From IMG/VR virus record IMGVR_UViG_3300042906_000949, positions 1 to 38,111 of that record: a stretch of DNA of 38,111 bases; one strand, given 5' to 3'. The notes under the pieces are model-generated. The model worked only from the letters and a program-made list of their open reading frames with translations. It was not told where the DNA came from and ran no database searches. The translations under genes and the position numbers were made by a program. The stretch's first letter is position 1. Every line of letters begins with the position of its first letter. This stretch comes from a virus. Below, piece after piece: positions 15,514-23,930 of the stretch.

Positions 15514-16203
15514 ATGGAAATTCTTAAAAAAAACGAAATAAATATAAAAGGTATCCTTGTTGAATACGACGCAGGATACATTTCCCCAAAAGATAATAGA
15601 CATTTTGTGAATGAGATGTCAAACTTAACCAAAGGTCAACCTATTATAGAAGAACCTTTGGTTGTTTATGCCGTAATGCAAAAGTATGGTGTAGAAAATA
15701 GAAATGGTAGGATATACCCTGAAGCCATCTTAAGGAGAGAGGCAGAAAACTATTTAAAATTAATCAAAGAAAAAAGAGCGTTAGGTGAGGCAGATCACCC
15801 AGAATCTTCAATAGTTGCAGTAAGTAGAATTTCTCACAACGTAGTTGACTTGTGGTGGGAAGGTAATGTATTGATGGGTAAATTAGAAATTATTATGTCA
15901 CCAGGATTTGTTAATCAAGGAATAATTTCTTGTGAGGGTGATAGAGTTGCTAATTACATTAGAAAAGGTTTAAAGATTGGTGTATCGTCAAGAGGTGTAG
16001 GTTCTTTAGAAAAAGAAGGTGGTAAAAATATTGTACAAGATGACTTCGAATTGATTTGTTGGGATATTGTCACATCACCATCAACACCAGGTTCTTGGAT
16101 TTATAGTGAAGAACCTTCTAGAGAACAACAAATGTCAGAATCTAAAATTAAAAATGAAGATAATCTTTTAAAAGACTCTTTAAATAATTTTTTACTGGAT
16201 TAA
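15514..16203 (+). CDS. 21: Prohead protease (gp21-like)
   Basis: The maturation serine protease of the T4 prohead (MEROPS S80 type, herpesvirus-assemblin-like fold). It cleaves core, capsid and internal proteins after hydrophobic-x-Glu. The 229-aa length is near the T4 value (212 aa). The catalytic His is His95 in GEADHPESS, and the catalytic Ser is in KIGVSSRGVGS (Ser148/149). Other family features are YAVMQKYGVENRNGRIYP and VTSPSTPGSW. MSES near residue 207 could be a self-cleavage site that releases a short acidic tail. It lies directly upstream of the scaffold and capsid genes, as in T4. A hairpin covers its ribosome-binding region. Confidence 0.95.
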   Translation: MEILKKNEINIKGILVEYDAGYISPKDNRHFVNEMSNLTKGQPIIEEPLVVYAVMQKYGVENRNGRIYPEAILRREAENYLKLIKEKRALGEADHPESSIVAVSRISHNVVDLWWEGNVLMGKLEIIMSPGFVNQGIISCEGDRVANYIRKGLKIGVSSRGVGSLEKEGGKNIVQDDFELICWDIVTSPSTPGSWIYSEEPSREQQMSESKIKNEDNLLKDSLNNFLLD

Positions 16204-16232
16204 TAAAAAAATAACACTTTTTAAAAGTATTG

Positions 16233-16242
16233 CATATTTATT
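16233..16242 (+). promoter_or_regulatory. Candidate late promoter motif
   Basis: CATATTTATT, 62 bases before the scaffold ATG, giving a longer leader than the other copies. Because no motif precedes the capsid gene, this may also drive major capsid expression. Confidence 0.5.
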
Positions 16243-16304
16243 AAGAAATGCGAAATATTTTGCGTTATTTAATAATAAATAAAAAAAAATAAAAAAAGAA
16301 AAAA

Positions 16305-17801
16305 ATGGCTGAAAAAAAGAAATCAATCATCGAAGAGGCTTTACTAGAAGCAAAGTCTTTAGAGGATGCCTTAAAAGCCAACACGAAAGAAATACTTGCG
16401 GCACATATGTCGAAAGAAATTGAAAGCATCGTTGAGTCATCTTTAAAAAATAAAGGTGAAAAGAAAGAAGAACCAATCTCAGAAGAAGAAGATGATGAGA
16501 TTAGTGTTGACGATGTAGAAACTAAAGGATCCGATGATGAAGAAGACGTTAAGTTAGATCTTGACGATGAAGAAGAATCTGATGAAGATGATTCATTACA
16601 GTTTGGTGATGATGAAGATGATGAAGATGAGGAACCAAATAAAATTGACTTAGACTTAGACACTGACCTAGACTTAGATGCTGGTGAAGGTGTAGAAGAT
16701 GATGACGATGAAATTGGTTTAGGTTTAGAATTACCTATGATGGGTTCAGATGATGAAAGTGAAGAAATTTTAGATTTAACAGGTGCTTCTGATGAAGAAG
16801 TAGTTAAAGTATTTAAAAAACTTTCTGATAATGACGAAGTAGAGGTAGTTAAAGACGAAGGAGGTATTCATCTAAAAGATAACGGAACGGGTGCAGAGTA
16901 TTATATTAAGGAATCTATGGAAGAAGGATGGGGTTCTATGCACGAAGAAGGTGAACAATGTTCTGAATGTGGTTCAGGCGCAATGTACGAAGACGAAGAA
17001 GGTAAATACTGTTCTGAATGTGGTTCAGGTATGTATGAAGAAAAAGATGAAATCGTCTACGAAATTGAAATGAATGAACCATCGGAAGATTATGTACCTG
17101 GAGATTATGTACCAGGAGGAAAAGTTTCAGATGCAACTATGAATTTTAAAATAAACAATTCAGATGATGCTTCAAGATGGTTAAGAGATACTCCAGAAGG
17201 AAGACATGCTGGAAGTAGACCGATTGAAGATTTTGAAGATCTTGAAAGTTTTGAAGAAGGTGCATACATTGAAGAGGATAAGTTGCAAAGACACTCTAGA
17301 ACTAGTGGTAAACAAAGATATCATGGTGCTAGATTAGCGGCTAGAGAATCTAGAACAACAAGTAAACCTATAGTTCGTAGAGAACCAACAAAAAACACAG
17401 TTTCCGAATCCAAAATAATGAGAGAATACAAAGAGTTGAAAACTAAAAACGAAGAGTATAAAAAAGCACTTAATGTATTCAAAGAAAAACTAAACGAAGT
17501 TGCGTTGTTTAACACTAACTTGGCTTATGTTAATAGATTATTTACTGAGCATTCAACTACTAAGAAAGAAAAAATGGATATTCTTAAGAGATTTGATAAT
17601 GCTGAGACTATTAAAGAATCTAAAAACATCTACAAAACTATCAAAACGGAATTAGATAATAAATCCCCTATGAATGAATCTGTAGAAAATAAAGTTAATA
17701 AAACAATCCAATCTTCTAAGTCCACTAATTTGAATGAGTCTACTGCTTATGTAGATCCACAAATTACGGCAATTAAAGATTTAATGAGAAGAATCTCATA
17801 A
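16305..17801 (+). CDS. 22: Prohead core scaffold (gp22 position)
   Basis: The expected internal scaffold around which the capsid assembles and which gp21 then degrades. The 498-aa length is greater than T4 gp22 (269 aa). It has a helical N terminus (residues 1-50), a very acidic Asp/Glu region (about 55-180), a double Cys motif (CSECG twice, about residues 219-240, C-x2-C-x13-C-x2-C) that could bind zinc, and a C-terminal helical domain with FNTNLAYVNRLFTEH. Likely gp21 sites are VSES, MNES and LNES; the last would release a 20-residue C-terminal peptide. Position between protease and capsid genes and the acidic helical character support the call; the zinc ribbon is unusual. Confidence 0.85.
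   Translation: MAEKKKSIIEEALLEAKSLEDALKANTKEILAAHMSKEIESIVESSLKNKGEKKEEPISEEEDDEISVDDVETKGSDDEEDVKLDLDDEEESDEDDSLQFGDDEDDEDEEPNKIDLDLDTDLDLDAGEGVEDDDDEIGLGLELPMMGSDDESEEILDLTGASDEEVVKVFKKLSDNDEVEVVKDEGGIHLKDNGTGAEYYIKESMEEGWGSMHEEGEQCSECGSGAMYEDEEGKYCSECGSGMYEEKDEIVYEIEMNEPSEDYVPGDYVPGGKVSDATMNFKINNSDDASRWLRDTPEGRHAGSRPIEDFEDLESFEEGAYIEEDKLQRHSRTSGKQRYHGARLAARESRTTSKPIVRREPTKNTVSESKIMREYKELKTKNEEYKKALNVFKEKLNEVALFNTNLAYVNRLFTEHSTTKKEKMDILKRFDNAETIKESKNIYKTIKTELDNKSPMNESVENKVNKTIQSSKSTNLNESTAYVDPQITAIKDLMRRIS
16959..17029 (+). repeat. Exact 20-base repeat encoding the twin Cys motifs
   Basis: TGTTCTGAATGTGGTTCAGG occurs at 16959-16978 and 17010-17029, 51 bases apart and in frame. Each copy encodes a CSECGSG motif of the scaffold protein. 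Confidence 0.95.
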
Positions 17802-17838
17802 AAATAATAAAATAACAAAATAAAAAATAAAAATTAAA

Positions 17839-19635
17839 ATGGGACATTTGTTAAACTCAGGTGAAGTCGGAAATATCGGACTAGAACACCTAAAGCAAAT
17901 TAGATCTAAAACTATCTCTAAATGGAACAAATTAGGTTTCTTAGAAGGTTTAAAAGGTCACGTAAAAGAGAACATCGCTCAATTGTATGAAAACCAAGCA
18001 TCTGCTTTGTTGAATGAATCAACTTCTGCAGACTCATCAGGTTCTTTCGAAACTGTAGTTTTCCCAATTGTGAGAAGAGTATTCTCTAAATTATTGGCTA
18101 ACGATATCGTATCAGTACAAGCGATGAACATGCCAATCGGTAAATTATTCTTCTTTGTACCTAAAACATCTGATGGACAGTTTCCATTGAATGGTGATAA
18201 TGGTACTACTAACGGTGCATTACCAGAATGTGTAATCGGAGATTGTACAGATGTATCTGCAACAACATTCTACGCAAAAAGTCTTTACGATTTATATTAC
18301 AACGATGGTTTGTATGATGCATCTAAAGGTAAGCCTACTCTTAACGTTGAGGTTGGTAACGTTAATAACACTGGTAACGTATTAATCCTTTCAGGACTTT
18401 CTGTTGATGATGAATATGCTGCTGGAGCACAAAAAGCGTTAGCGGGTGATAATTCAGTTAGATACCTTAAATTAGGTGTAAAAGGATTTAACAACCAAAA
18501 CGCTGGTAGATTAACAGGACCAGACGGAAATGAGATGGATACTGAATCATTTTTAGCATCACTTAAAGTTGTTGTTAGAGGTGGAGACATTAAAGATAAT
18601 AACGGTAATCTTATTATTGCGAGTGGTGGAGAAGTACCTTTTAGACTTATTACTCAAAAATACGGTAAAGGTATCGTAGATTATAGTAATATCTGTACTG
18701 CAGATGGTTCATTACTTTTAGAAGTAGATTTAACACACCCAACATGTGTGTCATGTTCAGATGCAACACTTGATGGATACATTGGTGCAAATTCTGGTTT
18801 AACTAGAAGTACTAATGCTACTTATTCAGGGATTACATTTGACGTAAGTTGGGTACAATACGCTTCTTTAGAATACTCTACAGAAATGGGTGAGGTTTCT
18901 TTTGAATTGGATGAGGTAGTTGTATCTGTAACTGAAAGAAAACTAAGAGCAACTTGGTCTCCTGAATTAGCACAAGACGTTAGTGCATTCCATAACATCG
19001 ATGCTGAAGCTGAACTTACGGCACTATTATCTGAGCAGGTTGCTGCTGAGATCGATAGAGAGATCTTAAGAGACTTAAGAAGAGGTGCAGCATGGCAATT
19101 GAGATGGGACTATAACGGATGGAAGAGAGCTAACTCTGGCGGTGGTTTCAACGCATACACACAAAAAGAGTGGAATCAAACATTGATTACTAAAATCAAT
19201 CAAGTTTCTGCACAAATTCACAAATCAACTTTGAGAGGTGGCGCTAACTTCGTAGTAGTATCTTCTGAGGTATCAGCAATTTTTGATGACTTAGAATACT
19301 TCCACGTATCTAACGCTTCTCCAGAGCAAGATCAGTACAATATGGGTATTGAGAAAATCGGTTCATTAGGTGGAAGATATACTGTATATCGTGATCCTTA
19401 CGCACCAGCGAACTCAATCATCATTGGACACAAAGGTAAGTCATTGTTAGATACTGGATACATTTACGCTCCGTATGTACCATTACAATTGACTCCAACA
19501 TTACAAAACCCATTCAACTTCGCACCAACGAAGGGGATTATGACTAGATACGCTAAGAAAATGGTTAATAACCGTTTCTATGGTGTAGTAACAGTTGACG
19601 GTGTTGTAACATTCGATATCAACGAATTGAGATAA
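17839..19635 (+). CDS. 23: Major capsid protein (gp23-like)
   Basis: Builds the hexamers of the phage head (HK97 fold). The 598-aa length compares with 521 aa in T4 gp23. After a helical propeptide, LLNE (57-60) followed by STSADSSG marks the likely gp21 cleavage, close to the T4 site after residue 65. Then come VRRVFSKLLANDIVSVQAMNMP, matching the T4 region after the propeptide, a variable insertion domain (about 150-330), ERKLRATWSPELAQDV, and the C-terminal part with DPYAPANSIIIGHKG. Codon use differs from its neighbours, with more C-ending codons, as expected for the most abundant protein. It is followed by a strong terminator. Confidence 0.97.
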   Translation: MGHLLNSGEVGNIGLEHLKQIRSKTISKWNKLGFLEGLKGHVKENIAQLYENQASALLNESTSADSSGSFETVVFPIVRRVFSKLLANDIVSVQAMNMPIGKLFFFVPKTSDGQFPLNGDNGTTNGALPECVIGDCTDVSATTFYAKSLYDLYYNDGLYDASKGKPTLNVEVGNVNNTGNVLILSGLSVDDEYAAGAQKALAGDNSVRYLKLGVKGFNNQNAGRLTGPDGNEMDTESFLASLKVVVRGGDIKDNNGNLIIASGGEVPFRLITQKYGKGIVDYSNICTADGSLLLEVDLTHPTCVSCSDATLDGYIGANSGLTRSTNATYSGITFDVSWVQYASLEYSTEMGEVSFELDEVVVSVTERKLRATWSPELAQDVSAFHNIDAEAELTALLSEQVAAEIDREILRDLRRGAAWQLRWDYNGWKRANSGGGFNAYTQKEWNQTLITKINQVSAQIHKSTLRGGANFVVVSSEVSAIFDDLEYFHVSNASPEQDQYNMGIEKIGSLGGRYTVYRDPYAPANSIIIGHKGKSLLDTGYIYAPYVPLQLTPTLQNPFNFAPTKGIMTRYAKKMVNNRFYGVVTVDGVVTFDINELR

Positions 19636-19656
19636 TCAATTAAAATATCAACAATA

Positions 19657-19684
19657 AAAAGGGTAGAGTTTTCTACCCTTTTTT
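19657..19684 (+). terminator. Intrinsic terminator after capsid gene
   Basis: AAAAGGGTAGA (19657-19667) pairs with TCTACCCTTTT (19672-19682) around a GTTT loop, with a following T-rich run. It is the strongest hairpin in the window. Confidence 0.95.
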
Positions 19685-19693
19685 GTTTTATAG

Positions 19694-19703
19694 AATATTT
19701 ATT
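19694..19703 (+). promoter_or_regulatory. Candidate late promoter motif
   Basis: AATATTTATT, 18 bases before the ATG at 19722, just downstream of the capsid terminator. A TATATTTG sequence at 19709-19716 also resembles the Bacteroidota -7 element. Confidence 0.6.
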
Positions 19704-19721
19704 ATTATATTTGTAATCACT

Positions 19722-20567
19722 ATGAGGGTAAAGAAAAAATATGTTCTATTAGAGTCACTATTAATTGACGTTACTAATGAATTTAATGATAACGAAAAAA
19801 GAATACTAAAATTAATACATAAAAAACACAAAGACGACAAATACAATTATAGTGTTTTTGATGTTGCCGCATGGTTAATCGAAGATTTTAATTTAGATTA
19901 TGAGACTGCTTTTGAATTATCTAAATCATATTATTGGGAGAACTCTAAATTATTTAGTGTTTACGAACCATTAAGAAAAAAATGGCCTATGGCAGAATTG
20001 TTTTTTTCTAAAATTCACGATTTTACTGGTAATTTAGTTAAATCATATAATGATGAGACATATGGGCAAATAGAAGTCCATTTTAATGGTGATGAAGGTT
20101 TTAATGATGTCAGAGACGTTAGATTGTGGTCAGGATACAACTCAATGTCACTTTATATACCTTTTAATTTCTTTCATATTGTAGATGATTATAGAAGAAT
20201 TTATATTGATATGGATGATAGGGACGCTAGAACATTAAGAGTAGATATTCAGTTTTTTCAATTAGATAGTCAAGGAAATAAACTTGAACATAATATTTGG
20301 AGAACCGATGACTATGAAAATGGTAAAATTAATTTAGATGAATTCTTAATTGAGGTGGGATATAGGTCAGGTAAAAGTGGTGATGAAACACCCCAAAAAC
20401 TAATGAGTTTTAATGCACCTTACCCAAAACCATTAAATGTGACTTCGGCAACTCAAATATTAAAAAACATATTAGAAGACGTTATTCAAAAAATTAAATC
20501 TACAACTTTTCAATTACCTTCAGGTGTAGAACCTATAGTAGTTAGTGTAGGTAGTCAACTTGGTTAA
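19722..20567 (+). CDS. Unknown protein following the major capsid gene
   Basis: A 281-aa protein. The ATG at 19722 is chosen because it follows the promoter motif; an in-frame TTG at 19683 lies upstream of that motif. The N terminus reads KKYVLLESLLIDV, with a possible gp21 site (LLES). A helical region follows (about 20-90, with SVFDVAAWLIEDFNLD), then a beta-rich domain with RLWSGYNSMSLYIPFNFF. I do not recognise it. It is a single gene unit between the capsid terminator and the convergent structural gene. Its last 26 bases overlap that gene. A packaged or head-completion protein is possible. Confidence 0.75.
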   Translation: MRVKKKYVLLESLLIDVTNEFNDNEKRILKLIHKKHKDDKYNYSVFDVAAWLIEDFNLDYETAFELSKSYYWENSKLFSVYEPLRKKWPMAELFFSKIHDFTGNLVKSYNDETYGQIEVHFNGDEGFNDVRDVRLWSGYNSMSLYIPFNFFHIVDDYRRIYIDMDDRDARTLRVDIQFFQLDSQGNKLEHNIWRTDDYENGKINLDEFLIEVGYRSGKSGDETPQKLMSFNAPYPKPLNVTSATQILKNILEDVIQKIKSTTFQLPSGVEPIVVSVGSQLG

Positions 20568-21954
20568 CTATATTAAATTTCATTGTATTAGTATATGTTT
20601 TTACTAATAAATTAGAAGTCAATTTAATATCTATATAGTATTCATTAGGTATCATCCAAGATGTATCTAAAATAAAGTAATTTTTAAGATAAGTTCTATT
20701 TACATCCATCCAATCAATAACATTAACTTCGGTGTTTCCTTCTCTTATCCAAACTCTATATTGTAATCCATCTATCACTGACGATTGATTAATAGTATAT
20801 GGTTCTCTTACATTTACAAATACTTTTCTTAAATCACCTCTTTTGATTTTTTCATCTCTCCTAATACCCGATAGATTCATTCCATATTCTATAGGTAAAG
20901 ACTCATCATCACCGAAACGATAGTATTCAGTATCATCTTTTATTTCAAATTGTAATGTTACGTCTGGTCTATTTATACCACCAATTTCTATATCTGACCA
21001 TGTGTCAGTAAATATAGTACAATCTGATTCCGTAATAGGTACAAATAGTTCAATATAATATACACCTTTTGTTTGTCTAACGACATCATTAGATGTGTAT
21101 GAAGAAAATAGTACACCTGACCCATCTTTTACTTCTACAGTAGGGTTACTGTCTAAATTAACGGGTTCTCCACCTAAATTTGTGTAGAAATATAATCTAT
21201 TTAATTTACCTCTATAAAAATTCTTCCTGTCGTCTCTAATTACACTATCATAAACTGTTTCTACGAATGGTTCATAATACGTTTGTGTGTGTCTAGTGAA
21301 GAAACCTACATACCTTGAAGGTATTACCTCTATTATCTCTAAATCTCTCTCAAATGCAATACCATAACCGTAATTAGTGGTACCAGTACCACCAGTAATT
21401 AAAGTATTTACCTCATCAGTGATATCCATCTCAATATTTTCACTACCCTGATCAAAATGTTGTATAGTTATTGTAATCGCAGATGGTGATCCTGAATAAA
21501 CACCAGGTTCAGTCCATTGTGTCGCCCCACTAGAATATAACCAGTTACTTGCAGATTCCACAAAAGTTATATTATCATGCGGTTGTATACCTTCGTATTG
21601 TTGGTAATCGTACCCACAACCTTCATCCCAAAATTCATCAATCCTAAAAAGAATTAAATTAAAAGATGATGTTCTTACTTTATTGTCTAAGGCTCTTTGT
21701 GCCTGTAAGTCCCTATCAAAAAAGGAACTATTAGTCATTCTAAGAGTATGGGTTACATTAGATAAATCACCTAATTCACCATTACTATATTTTGTTTGTA
21801 AATCCGAAACATCGAAATATATTAAATGTCTGGTGTAGTCTGGTTGGTTTTCTTTACCACCATAATATAATTCCGCAATTGGGTTTTTACCAGTGTTTAT
21901 TAATGTGTTATAAACAATTGTATTATCTTTATCTATATAAGTTCTATAAACCAT
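20542..21954 (-). CDS. Probable tail/baseplate structural protein
   Basis: A 470-aa beta-rich protein without cysteine-rich or enzymatic motifs except a single CGYDY region. The N-terminal third resembles phage fibre-like proteins, with strands such as HLIYFDVSDLQTKY and SSFNLILFRIDEFWDE. The C-terminal half has repeated immunoglobulin-like strand patterns (NPTVEVKDGSGVLFSSY; YYRFGDDESLPIEYGM). It is the last gene of the minus-strand baseplate block and has its own late motif at 21967-21976. The virion role is inferred from composition and from the gp5-like gene beside it. I cannot match it to a numbered T4 gene. Confidence 0.7.
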   Translation of the reverse strand: MVYRTYIDKDNTIVYNTLINTGKNPIAELYYGGKENQPDYTRHLIYFDVSDLQTKYSNGELGDLSNVTHTLRMTNSSFFDRDLQAQRALDNKVRTSSFNLILFRIDEFWDEGCGYDYQQYEGIQPHDNITFVESASNWLYSSGATQWTEPGVYSGSPSAITITIQHFDQGSENIEMDITDEVNTLITGGTGTTNYGYGIAFERDLEIIEVIPSRYVGFFTRHTQTYYEPFVETVYDSVIRDDRKNFYRGKLNRLYFYTNLGGEPVNLDSNPTVEVKDGSGVLFSSYTSNDVVRQTKGVYYIELFVPITESDCTIFTDTWSDIEIGGINRPDVTLQFEIKDDTEYYRFGDDESLPIEYGMNLSGIRRDEKIKRGDLRKVFVNVREPYTINQSSVIDGLQYRVWIREGNTEVNVIDWMDVNRTYLKNYFILDTSWMIPNEYYIDIKLTSNLLVKTYTNTMKFNIVNQVDYLH

Positions 21955-21966
21955 TTCTCTTTTATA

Positions 21967-21976
21967 AATAAATATC
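21967..21976 (-). promoter_or_regulatory. Candidate late promoter motif (minus strand)
   Basis: On the minus strand GATATTTATT, 12 bases before the start at 21954. It shows that the motif keeps its orientation relative to the gene on both strands. Confidence 0.6.
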
Positions 21977-23281
21977 TTAATTACTATTAATATTCTTATT
22001 TAAAATCTTATTTAAATCAAATCTTAAAACATCTGTAGTAATAGTACTAGGGTCAGCACTTAAACCGTGATAAGGGTGTACGTGTAGTTGGACATATTTT
22101 TTTACTAACTCTAAAAACTCTAATAAAATATCCCCATATACTAATGGATGTGCCTCATTATTTATTTTTTGTTGTTCATCGTCAGTTATTAATTCTTTTG
22201 GGTTTGCCAATTCAAATGTATGTTCACCGTCATGACTAATTAAATTAATTTTGTTAGCGACAATATTTATAACACTACTTTTTTCACTCTTATTTTTTAC
22301 AACTTTTAACTCTTTAATTTTTTTCTTTACTTCTACAGGTACTGCGTCAAACATTGCGATACCATCACTACCCTTATAAATCTTAATTAAATCGTCTGCC
22401 TTAGTTTTAATTTTCCATCTTGCACCTTTATTAAGGTCTATAAATATTTTTGCTGCCGATAAGGCTTGATCTCTAGATGTGGAACCAATAAAACTGTTTT
22501 CATTTTCGAAAGAAGTTTTTAAATTACCTGTGTTCGCATCAGTAACTGTTATAAATAATTCAGTTCTATTAATGTCATTTTGTGTATACCTACTTTGTGG
22601 TAAATCTCCCGATAAAATAATATTTGAGTTAGTAACGGTATTCATTGTTACAGTTATTAACGTATCTGGAGAAGGTGTTACATATGTTACAACTTCTTTT
22701 TCCTCAACCTCTCTTTTTAACTTCTCACCACCATATTTTAACTGTACATAACCTAAATTTTTATCGTTAAATTTGTTTGGTTGACCTTCAATAGTCTTAC
22801 CAACCCTTAACCACATTTGGTTATCTTTCTGTATTATATCAGTATTAAATCTACCTTGTAATATAATATCCTCATCGTTACCATACGCACCAATATCTAG
22901 ATTTGGATCTTTTAGTTTGGTGTATCCATCAGGTAGGATAGACATTGCAGAATTATATCCCTCCCCCTCAAGTTTAGTTGGTTGAGTAATTAACGGACCA
23001 ATCCAAAAACGCTTATTTTTAAACGATGCAGTAGGTGATGAATCGTTGTGTTCATATTGGAAAACGAAAACACACTCACCAACTTTAGGTAAGGTAATTA
23101 AGTATTTCGGTAGAAGTGGTACACATTCTATTAATGACGTATCACTCTCAGTATCATCTACACCTGTTATCCTAACTTGTATCCTACCAGATTTAGTTGT
23201 ATCAATCACTGATGCAACCTCACCAACCCTAATAATGGGTATGACGTTAGTATTAGTACTATCCTTATAATAATTATTCAT
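21977..23281 (-). CDS. Baseplate hub/spike protein with gp5-type OB domain
   Basis: A 434-aa protein. Residues about 15-120 form an OB-fold like the N-terminal domain of T4 gp5 and other central spike proteins (RVGEVASVIDTTKSGRIQVRI, LPKYLITLPKVGECVFVFQYE, NKRFWIGPLI). There is no lysozyme domain. Instead there is a middle region with VTVTDANTG-type strands and a small globular part (ARWKIKTKADDLIKIYKGSDG), then KINLISHDGEHTF and a C terminus with LHVHPYHG, a His cluster that could bind a metal at the spike tip. It sits at the tip of the baseplate in related phages. The start overlaps the stop of the next upstream gene (TAATG). Confidence 0.85.
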   Translation of the reverse strand: MNNYYKDSTNTNVIPIIRVGEVASVIDTTKSGRIQVRITGVDDTESDTSLIECVPLLPKYLITLPKVGECVFVFQYEHNDSSPTASFKNKRFWIGPLITQPTKLEGEGYNSAMSILPDGYTKLKDPNLDIGAYGNDEDIILQGRFNTDIIQKDNQMWLRVGKTIEGQPNKFNDKNLGYVQLKYGGEKLKREVEEKEVVTYVTPSPDTLITVTMNTVTNSNIILSGDLPQSRYTQNDINRTELFITVTDANTGNLKTSFENENSFIGSTSRDQALSAAKIFIDLNKGARWKIKTKADDLIKIYKGSDGIAMFDAVPVEVKKKIKELKVVKNKSEKSSVINIVANKINLISHDGEHTFELANPKELITDDEQQKINNEAHPLVYGDILLEFLELVKKYVQLHVHPYHGLSADPSTITTDVLRFDLNKILNKNINSN

Positions 23282-23469
23282 TAATCTTCCCCTTTATATC
23301 TTTTTACCAAAATTTTATTACCAAAATAGTATTCTTTTTCAATATCTTCTAGTTTTTCTGATAGTTTTAAAATCCTATCTCTAAGAGATATTTGTTCATG
23401 TAATAAACTCTCTAAGTTCATCTTAATAGATGAATTACTTAAATTTTCCCAATCTATTTTCTTATCCAT
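23281..23469 (-). CDS. Small coiled-coil protein
   Basis: A 62-aa protein placed directly before the spike gene, sharing the TAATG overlap. It is almost one helix with heptad character (NLESLLHEQISLRDRILKLSEKLE), ending in a short basic tail. No family is recognised. The strict coupling with the spike protein suggests a small baseplate partner or assembly chaperone. It is too short for confident functional assignment. Confidence 0.65.
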   Translation of the reverse strand: MDKKIDWENLSNSSIKMNLESLLHEQISLRDRILKLSEKLEDIEKEYYFGNKILVKRYKGED

Positions 23470-23472
23470 AAT

Positions 23473-23919
23473 TTATTGTGCAACACCTTCTACTTTTACT
23501 GATTGAGTCGTAGCACCTTGTACTACTATTGGTCCACCAGCGTTACCACCAGTCGCAGTTATTGGTACTCCAGGTGGGAATGCAGCTTCAACTTTCATTT
23601 TTGTTTTAATTGCATTAATAATTTCTTCAATCCTTATTACTTCCATTTGTAAATCTATGTTTTCCGCACCACTAGGTAACGGACCAATTCCAACACCAAT
23701 TTCTTTTTTTCTCTCAATTATTTTTGAAGCAACGTCAATCGCACTTAGTCCTTCTCTAAACTGAACACCTAATAATATTTCTTCTTTATTAAGAGGTGTT
23801 AATTTTTTTTGTACTTTAAACGCCCTTTTTAAGATTGCTGCAATCGCAACTAAAGTACCTGCAATACCAGCGGCTTTCGCTAATTCATTGTTACTACCAC
23901 CACATGATTCTGTTGCCAT
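23473..23919 (-). CDS. Small probable baseplate/tail protein
   Basis: A 148-aa protein. The N-terminal part contains a hydrophobic Ala-rich helix (AAGIAGTLVAIAAILKRAF, residues about 15-33). A helical middle follows (IDLQMEVIRIEEIINAIKTK), and the C-terminal segment is rich in Gly, Val and Pro (GVPITATGGNAGGPIVVQG), probably extended or disordered. The hydrophobic helix could be membrane-active or buried in a baseplate interface. It lies four bases from the 62-aa coiled-coil gene in the same operon. I cannot name a family. Confidence 0.65.
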   Translation of the reverse strand: MATESCGGSNNELAKAAGIAGTLVAIAAILKRAFKVQKKLTPLNKEEILLGVQFREGLSAIDVASKIIERKKEIGVGIGPLPSGAENIDLQMEVIRIEEIINAIKTKMKVEAAFPPGVPITATGGNAGGPIVVQGATTQSVKVEGVAQ

Positions 23920-23930
23920 TTTATAAAATT

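Noticed and set aside
16248-16292. A 14-codon frame (start at 16248) in the scaffold leader
   Set aside because: Too short and low complexity. The near-palindrome GCGAAATATTTTGC here may instead be a leader stem, but it is weak.
16265-16663. Ser-rich open frame antisense to the scaffold gene
   Set aside because: The same effect of an acidic coding region. The plus-strand scaffold is well supported by position and motifs.
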